The notes: generated by a model not told the origin, from the letters alone. Counted from the stretch's first letter, positions 36,312-45,862 are shown. The stretch: 64,000 bases of DNA from Psychrosphaera sp. F3M07 (GCF_018860345.1 NZ_JAHKPJ010000016.1:124001-188000), one strand, 5' to 3'. Program-made: numbers and translations.

Positions 36312-39011
36312 TTATGGCGCTGCCGTAACGGTTAGCTGTTTAGTTACATCATCAAACGAGAACACATATTGTCCTGCAGGATGAGGGAAACTGATGTTTT
36401 GACTATCGTTTCCAGTAGCTAATTGAATTGGCGTACCTAACACAACAACATTATTGCCAGCTTCTGCTTCATCTGGGTCAATACCCCAGTTAAAGCCAAA
36501 TGCATCGCCCCACTCTGAATCAGCAATCTTGAAGAAACCTTCTCCAGTTGTGGTTACTGTACTTGTGTAGACATGACCTGCTTCCGTTGTGTTTTGCTCG
36601 TCCGTTGGAACAAAGTTTAAACGCATTGTGTCATCAGCTGCCCAATCGCCTGAACCGTATATGCCACCACGGATATAAATTGGCGCTTCTTGTACTTTTA
36701 GAACACCAACAGATGCGGTACTGAAGTCTAAAGAGAACTCATAAGAAGTCGACTTAGTTGGCTTAACTTCAACATTACCTGTACCGGTTAATGGCAAAGC
36801 TTCTGCATCATCAGAGAAAGTTACGTTTCCTGCACCAACATCAACAGTGCTGCCATCCCAAGCTTTACTTGCAAATTTAAACTGATGTTTATCTTCGCCA
36901 GTAACCGCTTCTAAACCATACACAACAGAATAAGTACGAGAATCTTTATCGTAAACAATTTCGTCTTCATCTGGCGCTGGGTCACCCCATCCAGTCATTG
37001 TTCCGCGAATATACACGGCATCTAAACCAAGTGGTTTTGCTTTTTCAATTTTAAATGTAGGTGCAGCTAAGTCAGATAAATCAAGTGTAATGTTGTATGC
37101 AGCTGCCTCTGGCGCTGTAAAACTAATCGCACTTCCATCATTAACTAGCGCTAATGCAACATCTAATGAAGCAACGTCACTGCCAGTCACAGCGCCTAAC
37201 GCAAAGTCATTAGCCTCATCAGATATAACGATAGAAACCGTTTCTGCTGCTAATGTTGCAGTATGAAGATAACGACCAGAACGTGCATATTCAAACTCTA
37301 CAGGGTCTTCCGAACCAAATGTGATTTTTGGAAATGCAGCGACAGGAACGTCTTCAATATTCAGTTGTACTGCTGTTGGATCAGTTGCATCAACATTAAA
37401 TTGGTAGATTTTATTCTCTGCAAATTTAAGTGCCATATCTTGACCAACACCATTACCAGCAGTTAATTGCATTGAACCACCAACGGTTGGTAAATCACCA
37501 CCTTTTACACCACCAAACGACGTTGCTTCTGACCAATCAGCGTCTGCTATTTTGAAGTTGTAATTGATCGTTCCGTCTTCTTCAACGGTTGCATCTTCAG
37601 GGTGAGCACCATAAACATAATTTTTACGATATTTATTAGTACCTTCACCTAAATATTCAAACTCTTGTCCTTCTGTTGGGTTACCCCAGCCATTAAAGCC
37701 ACCACGTAACAATAATGTTGTTTCATCCGGATTAAACACTTCGATACATTTAGAAGCGATATCAACTTGCGCTACACCAACATCCGTTGTACCTGTTGGA
37801 CAAGATAAGGTTTGACCAACACAAGACTCACCAGACTCATCTAATTCTGTTCCCCAACCACAAGACTTTTTACCTGCAGCTGCACCAAAATATGGATGTT
37901 GATTGCCTAAATATAAGCCATCCATTAAGTTAGCTGGAAAACCTTCTTGGTAATAAGTGATCTTATCTAAATTATGTAATAACACATCCCCAGAATTACC
38001 TAGTGGGATCATGCCATCATTCTGAGTAATATATTTATCACCTGATGTTTTGTTATAAATAATCATATTACCGCAGCTAGAATGACCATCGATAAGAGGT
38101 AATACCCAATAAATACCATAGTTAGGATCGATACCTGCGCTACCACGACCTGTTCCCCATGCTGTACTTTCACCGTACGAAGTACAATTACCATTGTCCC
38201 AAGCGTGGATAGTAATGTCTGCATAATTAGCTTCATCCTGAACACCATTTTTACGGAAGTAAACAACGGTTTCATTTGCTGCTGCTTCATAAATTGGCGC
38301 TGGCGCATCCGCAATAGGGTTTGTTTCAGGTACGATACAATCGTAAGCTCCAGACTCGTCTAATACTTTATAATTTGGACATTCTGTAGGAGGGGTATAA
38401 CACGCTTCTTCACCGTTATTTGCAGTCGATAAGGCAAGTTCATTACCACGGGCCGCTTTATCTAAACGTTGTGATTTACCCAAATAATCTGTGTAAGGTA
38501 CAGTAGCAAACCAAGTATCAAACCAAGCGTCAAAACCACCTTCAAATGCACCTTCGGCATCAAAGATTTCTTGTTGACCTTGTTCTATCTTAAATGCACG
38601 CGCCTCTTCTTTAGCTACGGCCTGACGAGCCATCTCTTCATTTGTTAAACCTAACGTATCGTATAGGTCAATTGTGCCATAGTCATAAGTATAAGGATTA
38701 AATGAAGATTCCCATGCGGCAATTTCAGCATCCGTCCAATCATTGTCAGAATTTGCTGCTGCTAACGCCACAGCTTTAAGATCTGTGATCTCTTGAGTAG
38801 ATAACGGATGGAAATCTGAATCAACAGTTTGAACTATATCTGGTGCTTTACACCAAAGCCCTTGACCTGTTGCATTTGATCCGTGAGCTGTAGATGACGC
38901 TTGCTCAAACGGATATACTTTTTCGATTTTTTCTTCTTCGGTGCTACAACCACTAAGAGCTGCAGTAGTAGCTAAAGCTACAACCGACAAAGATGTAAAC
39001 TTGAAATTCAT
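36312..39011 (-). CDS. Multi-modular starch-binding lipoprotein (CBM41-like plus SusE/F-like modules)
   Basis: An 899-residue lipoprotein, lipidated at Cys22 (LSGC). No glycosidase catalytic motif is visible. A helical region (about 70-190) is followed by a Cys-rich linker, a CBM41-like domain (about 248-360; ADITIHAWDNGNCTSYG, DPNYGIYWVLP) homologous to the pullulanase's, and about four beta-sandwich modules: 432-555, 560-657 (divergent), 665-775 and 777-899. Three share the pattern YIRGx4GWG ... FKIAD/FKFAS ... W, also found at the pullulanase C-terminus. This resembles the modular starch binders SusE/SusF of Bacteroidetes in plan. The likely role is surface capture of starch beside the TonB-dependent receptor, divergent from it across a region with an operator copy. 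Confidence 0.82.
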   Translation of the reverse strand: MNFKFTSLSVVALATTAALSGCSTEEEKIEKVYPFEQASSTAHGSNATGQGLWCKAPDIVQTVDSDFHPLSTQEITDLKAVALAAANSDNDWTDAEIAAWESSFNPYTYDYGTIDLYDTLGLTNEEMARQAVAKEEARAFKIEQGQQEIFDAEGAFEGGFDAWFDTWFATVPYTDYLGKSQRLDKAARGNELALSTANNGEEACYTPPTECPNYKVLDESGAYDCIVPETNPIADAPAPIYEAAANETVVYFRKNGVQDEANYADITIHAWDNGNCTSYGESTAWGTGRGSAGIDPNYGIYWVLPLIDGHSSCGNMIIYNKTSGDKYITQNDGMIPLGNSGDVLLHNLDKITYYQEGFPANLMDGLYLGNQHPYFGAAAGKKSCGWGTELDESGESCVGQTLSCPTGTTDVGVAQVDIASKCIEVFNPDETTLLLRGGFNGWGNPTEGQEFEYLGEGTNKYRKNYVYGAHPEDATVEEDGTINYNFKIADADWSEATSFGGVKGGDLPTVGGSMQLTAGNGVGQDMALKFAENKIYQFNVDATDPTAVQLNIEDVPVAAFPKITFGSEDPVEFEYARSGRYLHTATLAAETVSIVISDEANDFALGAVTGSDVASLDVALALVNDGSAISFTAPEAAAYNITLDLSDLAAPTFKIEKAKPLGLDAVYIRGTMTGWGDPAPDEDEIVYDKDSRTYSVVYGLEAVTGEDKHQFKFASKAWDGSTVDVGAGNVTFSDDAEALPLTGTGNVEVKPTKSTSYEFSLDFSTASVGVLKVQEAPIYIRGGIYGSGDWAADDTMRLNFVPTDEQNTTEAGHVYTSTVTTTGEGFFKIADSEWGDAFGFNWGIDPDEAEAGNNVVVLGTPIQLATGNDSQNISFPHPAGQYVFSFDDVTKQLTVTAAP

Positions 39012-39452
39012 ATGAATAACTCCACTTAACTAATGTTACATAGTTGTTATGTGCTATTAAAATGATTGTACCGCTAGCCATTTAATAAAACGGTAACAGT
39101 TTTGGTAAATAGTAACCCTGCTGATACTAATACACTGTATATACCTATCGTTGCCTAGTTATATACAATATTACCTGTCCGAATAACGTTGATAAATGTT
39201 CACTCAACGGTTGCAATTTAACCAAGCAATCGCGGTTTGTATATAAGCGCTATGCTCTGCAGAGTATGAATACGTATGCGGTTAATTCCAACTTGTTATC
39301 TGATCCATACTTCTCTATGTTTAGCATCGTTGCCTACAAAAATAATAAAATTAAAATTATAAACGCGAATTAAAGTGAAATTGTTTAGTCCGAAAATAAA
39401 CGTGATCACACTCTTCAAAACAAAATAACAACAACTTGTTTGAGGAACACAC
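39012..39452. promoter_or_regulatory. Divergent regulatory region of the lipoprotein and TonB receptor genes
   Basis: This 441-base stretch holds no credible gene. It contains operator copy 4, the block GTTATCTGAT (39295-39304) that also occurs near operator copy 2, and two copies of the 11-mer ATCGTTGCCTA (39147-39157 and 39326-39336). Long leaders on one or both transcripts are likely; I could not assign -10/-35 elements with confidence. Confidence 0.6.
39266..39279 (+). promoter_or_regulatory. LacI-type operator, copy 4 (starch receptor region)
   Basis: ATGAATACGTATGC, with the core at 39270-39277. It is 174 bases before the TonB-dependent receptor ATG and 255 bases before the lipoprotein ATG, so it may control either or both. 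Confidence 0.72.
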
Positions 39453-42400
39453 ATGAAAAATTTTAAGCCTAGTGCGCTTACGCTTGCTCTAATGCTTAGC
39501 GGCGTGACACTTGCTTCTATGCCTTCTTTTGCAGCAGATGATGATAAAGATAAGAAAAAAGAAGTAGAGCCAGAAGCAGCAGTAGAAGTTATTGAAATAC
39601 GCGGTTTTCGCCGTAGTTTAATCGAATCACTAAATACAAAACGTTATTCTGACACAGTAGTAGAAGCGGTTTCTGCCGATGACATGGGTGCGTTACCTGA
39701 TGTTTCGATTGCAGATGCTATTTCACGTCTTCCAGGTGTTACCGCCGTACGTTCAGGTGGTCAATCTAGCGAATTAAATATTCGTGGTATGTCAGGTGGC
39801 TTTGTATTTTCAACATTAAACGGTCGCGAAATTGTGACTGACCAAGGTGGACGTTCGGTTCAGTTTGATCAATATCCATCAGAACTAATCAATCAAGTAC
39901 AAGTATACAAGTCTCAAAAAGCCTCTCTAGTAGAAGGAGGTGTTGCCGGTTCAATTGAACTAAAAACAGCCAATGCATTAGAGAATGATCAAGACCATAC
40001 TTTTACTATTCAAACCAAGTTAAGTTATAACGACGCTGCCGACTCTCATCCAGACGCTGACCCTATGGGTAATCGTCTTAGTTTTGCTTACCAAGGTAAA
40101 TTCTTAGATGAAACACTTGGTGTTTCAATTGGTTATGCGCGTTTGCAACAACCTAAGATCTCTACACAGTTTGTTAGTTACCAGCCTCAATGTGGTATTT
40201 TGCCATTTAATGGCGCACCAACAACGTCTACAACAGACTGTGATGGTTTAGACCCAGACGCAACCGGTGCATATGCTAAATATATCGCGCCAACGGGTTT
40301 CGAATTAATGGCCCGAGGCGGTGAAGAGTTACGTGAAGGTTTAATGGGTTCAATAACTTATCAACCAAATGATACATTCACATTAAAAGCTGATGGCTTT
40401 TACTCAAAATTTGATTCGCAAGGTATCGACCGTGGTTTCCGTGTAAGCGGCATCGGTTCTATTCTTGACGGTTCAAGCATAGATTTCGAAAACCCAGTAT
40501 TATCAGGTGATAATAGCGAAATTATTGTTGGCGGTACTTACTACCGTGATCAAGGTGATGTAAGAGACAACCCTCCTTACCCACGTTTTGCTAATACCAT
40601 GACATTGCAAGTTCAAGCGGATGACAATACCACCAATAGTGAAGTGTTATCGTTTGGCTTAAATGCTGAATGGATACTTAACGATGACTTAACCATGACA
40701 ATTGACGTTGCCCACTCAGAGGGTGAATCAAACTACCGTGATGAAGTTATGCGTTTAGCTACCTTTAACGATGCATCAGCAACTAACCCAGTTGTTACCG
40801 ATGATATCGTACTTAACTATGAGTTAAATGGCTTAAATTTACCAAGCATCTCATTTAATGACGATATACAGAACGCTTTATCTGATCCAAGTCGTATGAT
40901 GGTGGGCAGTTTAGAAAAGTATCCACACATTGAAGAAAACTCTGCGAACTCAGCTCGTTTAGACTTTAAATTAGCGATTGATAGTGCCGTAGTTTCATCA
41001 CTTGAAACGGGTATTCGTTGGTCTGACCGTAATTACAAAAAACAACGTCAAGCCTACAACTACTGTGATGTTGGCAATAGCGGTAATAACTTACGTAATG
41101 GTAATTATGTTTTAGGTTATGACCAAAACGGTAATCCGATTGAATCATTAACTTGTCGTCCATACCAGTTACAAGCGGGCGAGTATGAAGTAGTTCAATT
41201 AGAAGGTGATTTTGCTGACTTCCCTGCATTTATTTCAGTTGATAATGATTACATTGAAAACACATGGTTAGCGAACGAAGATACTCAAGCTCGTCAAGAC
41301 TGGCGTTATGACTGGACTATTTGGCAAGAAAGCGAAATAAAAGAAGAGACGCTTGCTTTTTATATCCAAGCTAACTTAGATACTGAAGTGTTTGGTTTAG
41401 GTTTATCAGGTAACCTTGGTGTTCGTGTTATTAACTCAACACAACAAGCAATTGGTGTTGAAAGCCCTGCAGTTGAAGGCGCTGGCGACCCAATCTATGA
41501 TGATTTTGGTGTAGCCAGAACTATCTACAAACATTCAACATTAGAAGTTGATTACACTGATATTTTACCGTCAATGAACTTAAGTCTACAGTTAAGTGAA
41601 AATGACCAATTACGTTTTGCCGCGGCAAAAGTTATGGCTCGTCCAGAAATGGGAGACATGGCTGTAAGTGGACAGTGGTCATACGGTATCGACCAAGAAG
41701 ATTTATTGCGTAAAGCTAACTTAAATCGTGCAACGTCTCCTGAAGTTCGTCCGTTTTATGCCAACCAGTTTGACTTATCGTTAGAGCATTACTTCTCTGA
41801 AACTGAAGGTGCACTTATCTTTGCTCTTTATTACAAAGACATCGAAAGTTTCCCTGAAAGTGTAACCATTCCTGATTACAATTTTGAAGCCGCTGGCGTA
41901 GAAGTACCTGCTGTGGATAACAATGGTGTTCCAGTTGTATCTGGTGATTACACGGTATTGTTAAACAATGGTCAAGGTGGTTTCTTTAAAGGGGCTGAGG
42001 TTACTTACACTCAAACCTTTAGTTTCTTACCTGGTATTTGGCAAGGTCTTGGTGTGAGCGCAAGTTACTCTTACACTGAAAGTGAAGTTGAATCTGAGTT
42101 TACTGCCGTTGCAGGTGGCGAAAACTCTAAATCATCATACCCTTTCCTTTCTCCACGAGTATGGACTGCAGCATTATTCTTCGATTGGGATGATACTTTA
42201 TCTACTCGAATTAATGCCCGCTACCGTGAAGAATACGTTGGTAATCAAATCGCGTTAGGTGATGAACAAAAAGCCTTCTTCGCAGAAGAATTGATTGTTG
42301 ATTATCAAGCGTCTTGGCAGTTCAGTGAAGAGTTACAAGGTATCTTCTCAGTAAACAACCTGACTGATGAACCTAATCGTTCATACTTTGGTACTCAGGC

Positions 42401-42464
42401 GATGACTGGTACATTACAGTACTTTGGTCGTCAATTTTACGTAGGTCTTAACGCTAAGTTCTAA
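39453..42464 (+). CDS. TonB-dependent receptor for malto-oligosaccharides (inferred)
   Basis: A 1003-residue outer-membrane transporter with a signal peptide (to about PSFA, residue 27), a TonB-box-like VIEIRGFRRSL, a plug domain (about 60-175; SIADAISRLPGV, LNIRGMSGGF, VEGGVAGSIELKT) and a 22-strand-type barrel ending in FYVGLNAKF with the C-terminal Phe required for BAM recognition. It belongs to the group first described in Xanthomonas and Caulobacter, commonly used for carbohydrates. GAGGA is six bases before the ATG. The starch-binding lipoprotein is divergent and an operator copy is upstream, so malto-oligosaccharide import is inferred. A strong terminator follows. Confidence 0.92.
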   Translation: MKNFKPSALTLALMLSGVTLASMPSFAADDDKDKKKEVEPEAAVEVIEIRGFRRSLIESLNTKRYSDTVVEAVSADDMGALPDVSIADAISRLPGVTAVRSGGQSSELNIRGMSGGFVFSTLNGREIVTDQGGRSVQFDQYPSELINQVQVYKSQKASLVEGGVAGSIELKTANALENDQDHTFTIQTKLSYNDAADSHPDADPMGNRLSFAYQGKFLDETLGVSIGYARLQQPKISTQFVSYQPQCGILPFNGAPTTSTTDCDGLDPDATGAYAKYIAPTGFELMARGGEELREGLMGSITYQPNDTFTLKADGFYSKFDSQGIDRGFRVSGIGSILDGSSIDFENPVLSGDNSEIIVGGTYYRDQGDVRDNPPYPRFANTMTLQVQADDNTTNSEVLSFGLNAEWILNDDLTMTIDVAHSEGESNYRDEVMRLATFNDASATNPVVTDDIVLNYELNGLNLPSISFNDDIQNALSDPSRMMVGSLEKYPHIEENSANSARLDFKLAIDSAVVSSLETGIRWSDRNYKKQRQAYNYCDVGNSGNNLRNGNYVLGYDQNGNPIESLTCRPYQLQAGEYEVVQLEGDFADFPAFISVDNDYIENTWLANEDTQARQDWRYDWTIWQESEIKEETLAFYIQANLDTEVFGLGLSGNLGVRVINSTQQAIGVESPAVEGAGDPIYDDFGVARTIYKHSTLEVDYTDILPSMNLSLQLSENDQLRFAAAKVMARPEMGDMAVSGQWSYGIDQEDLLRKANLNRATSPEVRPFYANQFDLSLEHYFSETEGALIFALYYKDIESFPESVTIPDYNFEAAGVEVPAVDNNGVPVVSGDYTVLLNNGQGGFFKGAEVTYTQTFSFLPGIWQGLGVSASYSYTESEVESEFTAVAGGENSKSSYPFLSPRVWTAALFFDWDDTLSTRINARYREEYVGNQIALGDEQKAFFAEELIVDYQASWQFSEELQGIFSVNNLTDEPNRSYFGTQAMTGTLQYFGRQFYVGLNAKF

Positions 42465-42488
42465 TATTAGTTGTTTACTTACAATATT

Positions 42489-42516
42489 AAAAACTGCCGC
42501 CTTTGCGGCAGTTTTT
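42489..42516 (+). terminator. Terminator of the TonB receptor gene
   Basis: A perfect 12-base stem AAAAACTGCCGC with GCGGCAGTTTTT and a CTTT loop. It lies 24 bases after the receptor stop and may attenuate readthrough into the halogenase-like gene. Confidence 0.9.
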
Positions 42517-42571
42517 GTATCTAACGCTGTAATTTTATATCATTTAATTCACTAAGCAGTATGGTAGAAAA

Positions 42572-44089
42572 ATGAATAACCCAAATGATCAAATCAAAAA
42601 AATTGTTATTTTAGGCGGAGGGTCGGCCGGATGGATGACCGCTGCCATGTTAGCCAAGCAGCTTGAACAAAGTTGTACCATTACCTTAGTTGAATCAAAC
42701 CAAATAAAAACCGTTGGTGTCGGTGAAGCTACCATCCCTCCTATTCAAAACTTCAATCGTATATTAGGTATAACCGAAACCGAGTTTTTATCCGCCTGTA
42801 ACGGCACCATCAAACTCGGCATTCAGTTTGAAAATTGGAAACAAAAACAACATACATACATGCACCCATTTGGACGATTTGGTGCCGACTTTGATTACAT
42901 GTCTTTTCCCTATTTTTGGATGAGACAACAGTTAACGGGTAATAAACGCCCCCTACAAGAGTTTTCATTAGCTTGGCATTTAAGCCAGTCTAATAAATTT
43001 ATTACGCCAAGTTCTGATCCTACATCTTTGGCCTCTAACCTTGATTATGCCTATCACTTTGACGCAGGCCTCTACGCCGATTTCTTAAGAACTTATGCAG
43101 AGAATCTCGGGGTGGTAAGAATTGAAGGTAAAGTTGCTAATGTATTTAACCATCCAGTTAATGGATTTATTAGTGGGTTACAACTTGAGGACAATCAAGA
43201 AATTAAAGGCGACTTGTTTATCGATTGCAGCGGCCAACGTTCGGTATTAATGCGCCAAAACTTAAACGTGGCCTTTCAGTCTTGGTCTCATCTTTTGTTT
43301 AACGACACCGCCATCGCAGTGCAATCAACGCATACTAAGATGTTACAACCTTATACTCGTTCCATCGCGCATGATTCAGGTTGGCAATGGCGTATTCCAT
43401 TACAGACTCGTATGGGAAATGGCAATGTATTTAGCAGTCAGTTTATGACCGATGAACAAGGACTAGATTGTTTACTCAATAGTGTAGATGGCAAAGTATT
43501 AACTGAACCCAATAAAATTAAATTCGAAACCGGAAGGTTAAACTCTTTTTGGGATAAAAATTGTGTCGCAATTGGCCTATCAGCAGGTTTTTTAGAACCT
43601 TTAGAATCTACCGGATTACACTTAATCCAATCAGCTATAATGCGCTTAATACGACTTTTTCCAGATACCCACTGTGATCAGCTCTCTCAATCGCTTTATA
43701 ACAAAGAAACAGAACTAGAGTATCAACATATCAAAGACTTTATTATTCTTCACTACAAGGCTACTGAGCGTGATGACAGCGAATATTGGCAACACTGTAA
43801 AGGCTTAGATATCCCTGATTCGTTAAAACAACAAATTGAGCTGTTTAAACAGTTTGGTCATTTGGATGTACATGAAAAGGATTTATTCAAACAAGATAAC
43901 TGGTTGGCCGTATTAACGGGTCAAGGAATAATGCCAGCAAAAATGGCCCCGATCGTTACGCACAAAAATAACCTGGATATTGAAAAAACCTTTGATGTTA
44001 TGCAAAAACAGTTTCAACAAATAACCATGAATGCGACAAGTCATGAAATGTATTTAGCTAAACATTGCCCTTATCGTCCAAAGCGTTAA
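42572..44089 (+). CDS. Tryptophan-halogenase-family flavoprotein
   Basis: A 505-residue protein of the flavin-dependent tryptophan halogenase family. It has the FAD loop ILGGGSAGWMTA (GxGxxG), VGVGEATIPPI, Lys81 in TIKLGIQFENW at the position of the catalytic Lys of PrnA/RebH, and the halogenase motif W-x-W-x-I-P as GWQWRIP. Both motif residues for halide-dependent chemistry are therefore kept. Family members next to TonB-dependent receptors are common in marine Alteromonadales and Caulobacterales, and their substrate is unknown; carbohydrate or receptor-linked roles are guesses. A terminator separates it from the receptor, although the 83-base gap leaves little room for a full promoter. Confidence 0.87.
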   Translation: MNNPNDQIKKIVILGGGSAGWMTAAMLAKQLEQSCTITLVESNQIKTVGVGEATIPPIQNFNRILGITETEFLSACNGTIKLGIQFENWKQKQHTYMHPFGRFGADFDYMSFPYFWMRQQLTGNKRPLQEFSLAWHLSQSNKFITPSSDPTSLASNLDYAYHFDAGLYADFLRTYAENLGVVRIEGKVANVFNHPVNGFISGLQLEDNQEIKGDLFIDCSGQRSVLMRQNLNVAFQSWSHLLFNDTAIAVQSTHTKMLQPYTRSIAHDSGWQWRIPLQTRMGNGNVFSSQFMTDEQGLDCLLNSVDGKVLTEPNKIKFETGRLNSFWDKNCVAIGLSAGFLEPLESTGLHLIQSAIMRLIRLFPDTHCDQLSQSLYNKETELEYQHIKDFIILHYKATERDDSEYWQHCKGLDIPDSLKQQIELFKQFGHLDVHEKDLFKQDNWLAVLTGQGIMPAKMAPIVTHKNNLDIEKTFDVMQKQFQQITMNATSHEMYLAKHCPYRPKR

Positions 44090-44118
44090 GTAAGGTAAAG
44101 TGTATTTACACTTAAGCT

Positions 44119-44146
44119 ACCCCAATAACGCAGCATTTATTGGGGT
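44119..44146. terminator. Possible terminator between convergent genes
   Basis: A 10-base stem ACCCCAATAA with TTATTGGGGT and an eight-base loop lies between the halogenase-like gene (plus) and the AraC-type gene (minus). There is no T run, so it is weak; it may be a processing or rho-dependent end. Confidence 0.45.
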
Positions 44147-44166
44147 TATATCTTAAGTTGAAGCTT

Positions 44167-45033
44167 TTATTGAATAGGCAAATATACGTCAGTGATCATT
44201 TCATGTTCCGCTACTTCCGGATAAAAACTTACCCGTTCAAAAAATATGGGAAAGTCTCTTAACTCAAAAGCTGAATCAGTTAGCCACTGCGAATAAAGAT
44301 AAGCAACTACTGAGCCGATAGCGTCATCACTGCCAATATGCCTTACCACCGCACATTTTCCTGCTGGAATTGTTTTATTCACTACCCCATAGCGATTTGC
44401 GCCAATAGCACTATCAACGGAACAACAGACATCAAACCGATATTTCTCTGCAGCAGTTACGCTAGGATCGTCATAAACTAAATTAAAGGTTTTACATTTA
44501 CTTGGTGGCAGCTTATTTTCTTTTCTCCAACTAATAAATTGTTGGATAGTCTGCCCCAGCAAATTTGGAGCACCTCTGTGCTCCATGGCGGCAATTAAGG
44601 TCTCAGGGAACTCAACAACTTGAGTTTGAAATTTATCTTTAGCGTTCATTATCTTTGTCCTCAGCTTACGTATAGGTTCGTATTGTTTATGCCAAGTAGA
44701 CCAATCAGGGAACTGTTTAAAATCAGAGGGGCTTTTGGCAAAGTACTTTTTAAATACTCTGGAAAACGCTTCGTGACTTTCATAACCATTGTCTAATGCA
44801 ATATTGATGATTTTATTATTATCACGATATGCCAATTGGTGCGCAGCTCGTTTCAGTCTTAATAGTTTAACTAAAGACATCACTGACATTCCAAAAAATA
44901 TTGAGCACTGTCGATGGAAATGAAACTTGGATAAATGGGCTTTAGAACAAAGTTTGTCTATATCGAGCTGACTATCTAAGTTAGCTTCGATGTAGGAAAT
45001 AACGGTAATAAACCTATCTTCATAATTGGCCAT
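44167..45033 (-). CDS. AraC-family regulator with GyrI-like effector domain
   Basis: A 288-residue regulator. The N-terminal two-helix-turn-helix AraC domain (about 8-108) contains DKLCSKAHLSKFHFHRQ and INIALDNGYESHEAFSRVFKKYF; the C-terminal half (about 135-288) is a GyrI-like small-molecule binding domain, as in Rob and BmrR-type regulators. Such proteins respond to hydrophobic drugs or peptides. It is a single gene, convergent with the halogenase-like gene, with the DUF1275 gene upstream on the same strand. Targets unknown. Confidence 0.87.
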   Translation of the reverse strand: MANYEDRFITVISYIEANLDSQLDIDKLCSKAHLSKFHFHRQCSIFFGMSVMSLVKLLRLKRAAHQLAYRDNNKIINIALDNGYESHEAFSRVFKKYFAKSPSDFKQFPDWSTWHKQYEPIRKLRTKIMNAKDKFQTQVVEFPETLIAAMEHRGAPNLLGQTIQQFISWRKENKLPPSKCKTFNLVYDDPSVTAAEKYRFDVCCSVDSAIGANRYGVVNKTIPAGKCAVVRHIGSDDAIGSVVAYLYSQWLTDSAFELRDFPIFFERVSFYPEVAEHEMITDVYLPIQ

Positions 45034-45117
45034 TTATCATGTTCTCTGTTTTGATCTTCTTAGGCTTTATACGTTAATGACATAAGACATATTGAGCTTG
45101 ACTAGGCTTGCTCAATG

Positions 45118-45804
45118 TTAGCCATTTAGTTTTTCAGAAGACGCACGGCCATATTTTGTATTGTAAATTGAGTAAGACAACGCCAATAATAAACATATTA
45201 ATGCTGGGATGTATAACGCTTGGAATTTTAAAATAACAAAGAAAAAAGCGCCTAAACTGCCACCTAAAATAAAGCCCAAAATGATCAGCATAAATAACAA
45301 TGCTTTTCTCTTATCAAATGATTCACCTCTGAATTTAGCACCTAACATAATGCCTAAATCAGTAAATATGCCTGTTACGTGAGTTGTCCGAATAATGGCG
45401 CCACTGAAAGTTGTGGCCAGCGCATTTTGTAAACCACATGCGGTAGATGCTAAATAATGGCCTAATAAGGAATCGTTGGAGAGAAAATAGACAGCGGCAA
45501 GTAAAAATAGAGCTTCAAGGCAGAGCAACTTACTGTAATTAAGACCTAGTTTTAATGCGCCCGTTCGTAAAAAGTAGCCAGAAATAGCCGCACCAATTAA
45601 AAAACTAACAAGAATGGTGAACAAATGAAACACTTCAGCAAAGGTTGAATCAACAACACCAACACCTAACAACGTCGCTGTACCAGAAAGATGTGATATT
45701 GATTGATGTTTAAAACCTAACAATCCAATAGCATTAACTAATCCGGCAACTAATGCTAATAAAAATGATCCGTACTCTACCCAACGAGGTAATTTTGAAA
45801 TCAT
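45118..45804 (-). CDS. DUF1275 (YoaK-like) membrane protein
   Basis: A 228-residue inner-membrane protein with about six helices, belonging to the YoaK/DUF1275 family. Family marks are ALVAGLVNAIGLLGF, SHLSGTATLLGVG and ACGLQNALATTFSGAIIRTTHVTGI. AGGGGA stands seven bases before the ATG. A transport role is often suggested for the family but no substrate is established. It is downstream of the GGDEF gene by 58 bases and might share its transcript. Confidence 0.82.
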   Translation of the reverse strand: MISKLPRWVEYGSFLLALVAGLVNAIGLLGFKHQSISHLSGTATLLGVGVVDSTFAEVFHLFTILVSFLIGAAISGYFLRTGALKLGLNYSKLLCLEALFLLAAVYFLSNDSLLGHYLASTACGLQNALATTFSGAIIRTTHVTGIFTDLGIMLGAKFRGESFDKRKALLFMLIILGFILGGSLGAFFFVILKFQALYIPALICLLLALSYSIYNTKYGRASSEKLNG

Positions 45805-45862
45805 TTACAATCCCCTAGTCAATTACATTAGACGCAAAAAAGCATTCACTATTATTGTTAAA

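Noticed and set aside
39147-39336. Direct repeat of ATCGTTGCCTA at 39147 and 39326
   Set aside because: An 11-mer seen twice in an AT-rich leader may be chance; noted in the feature but not argued as functional.
45091-45116. 7-base inverted repeat ATTGAGC/GCTCAAT after the DUF1275 gene
   Set aside because: Short stem, 12-base loop and no T tract; too weak to call.
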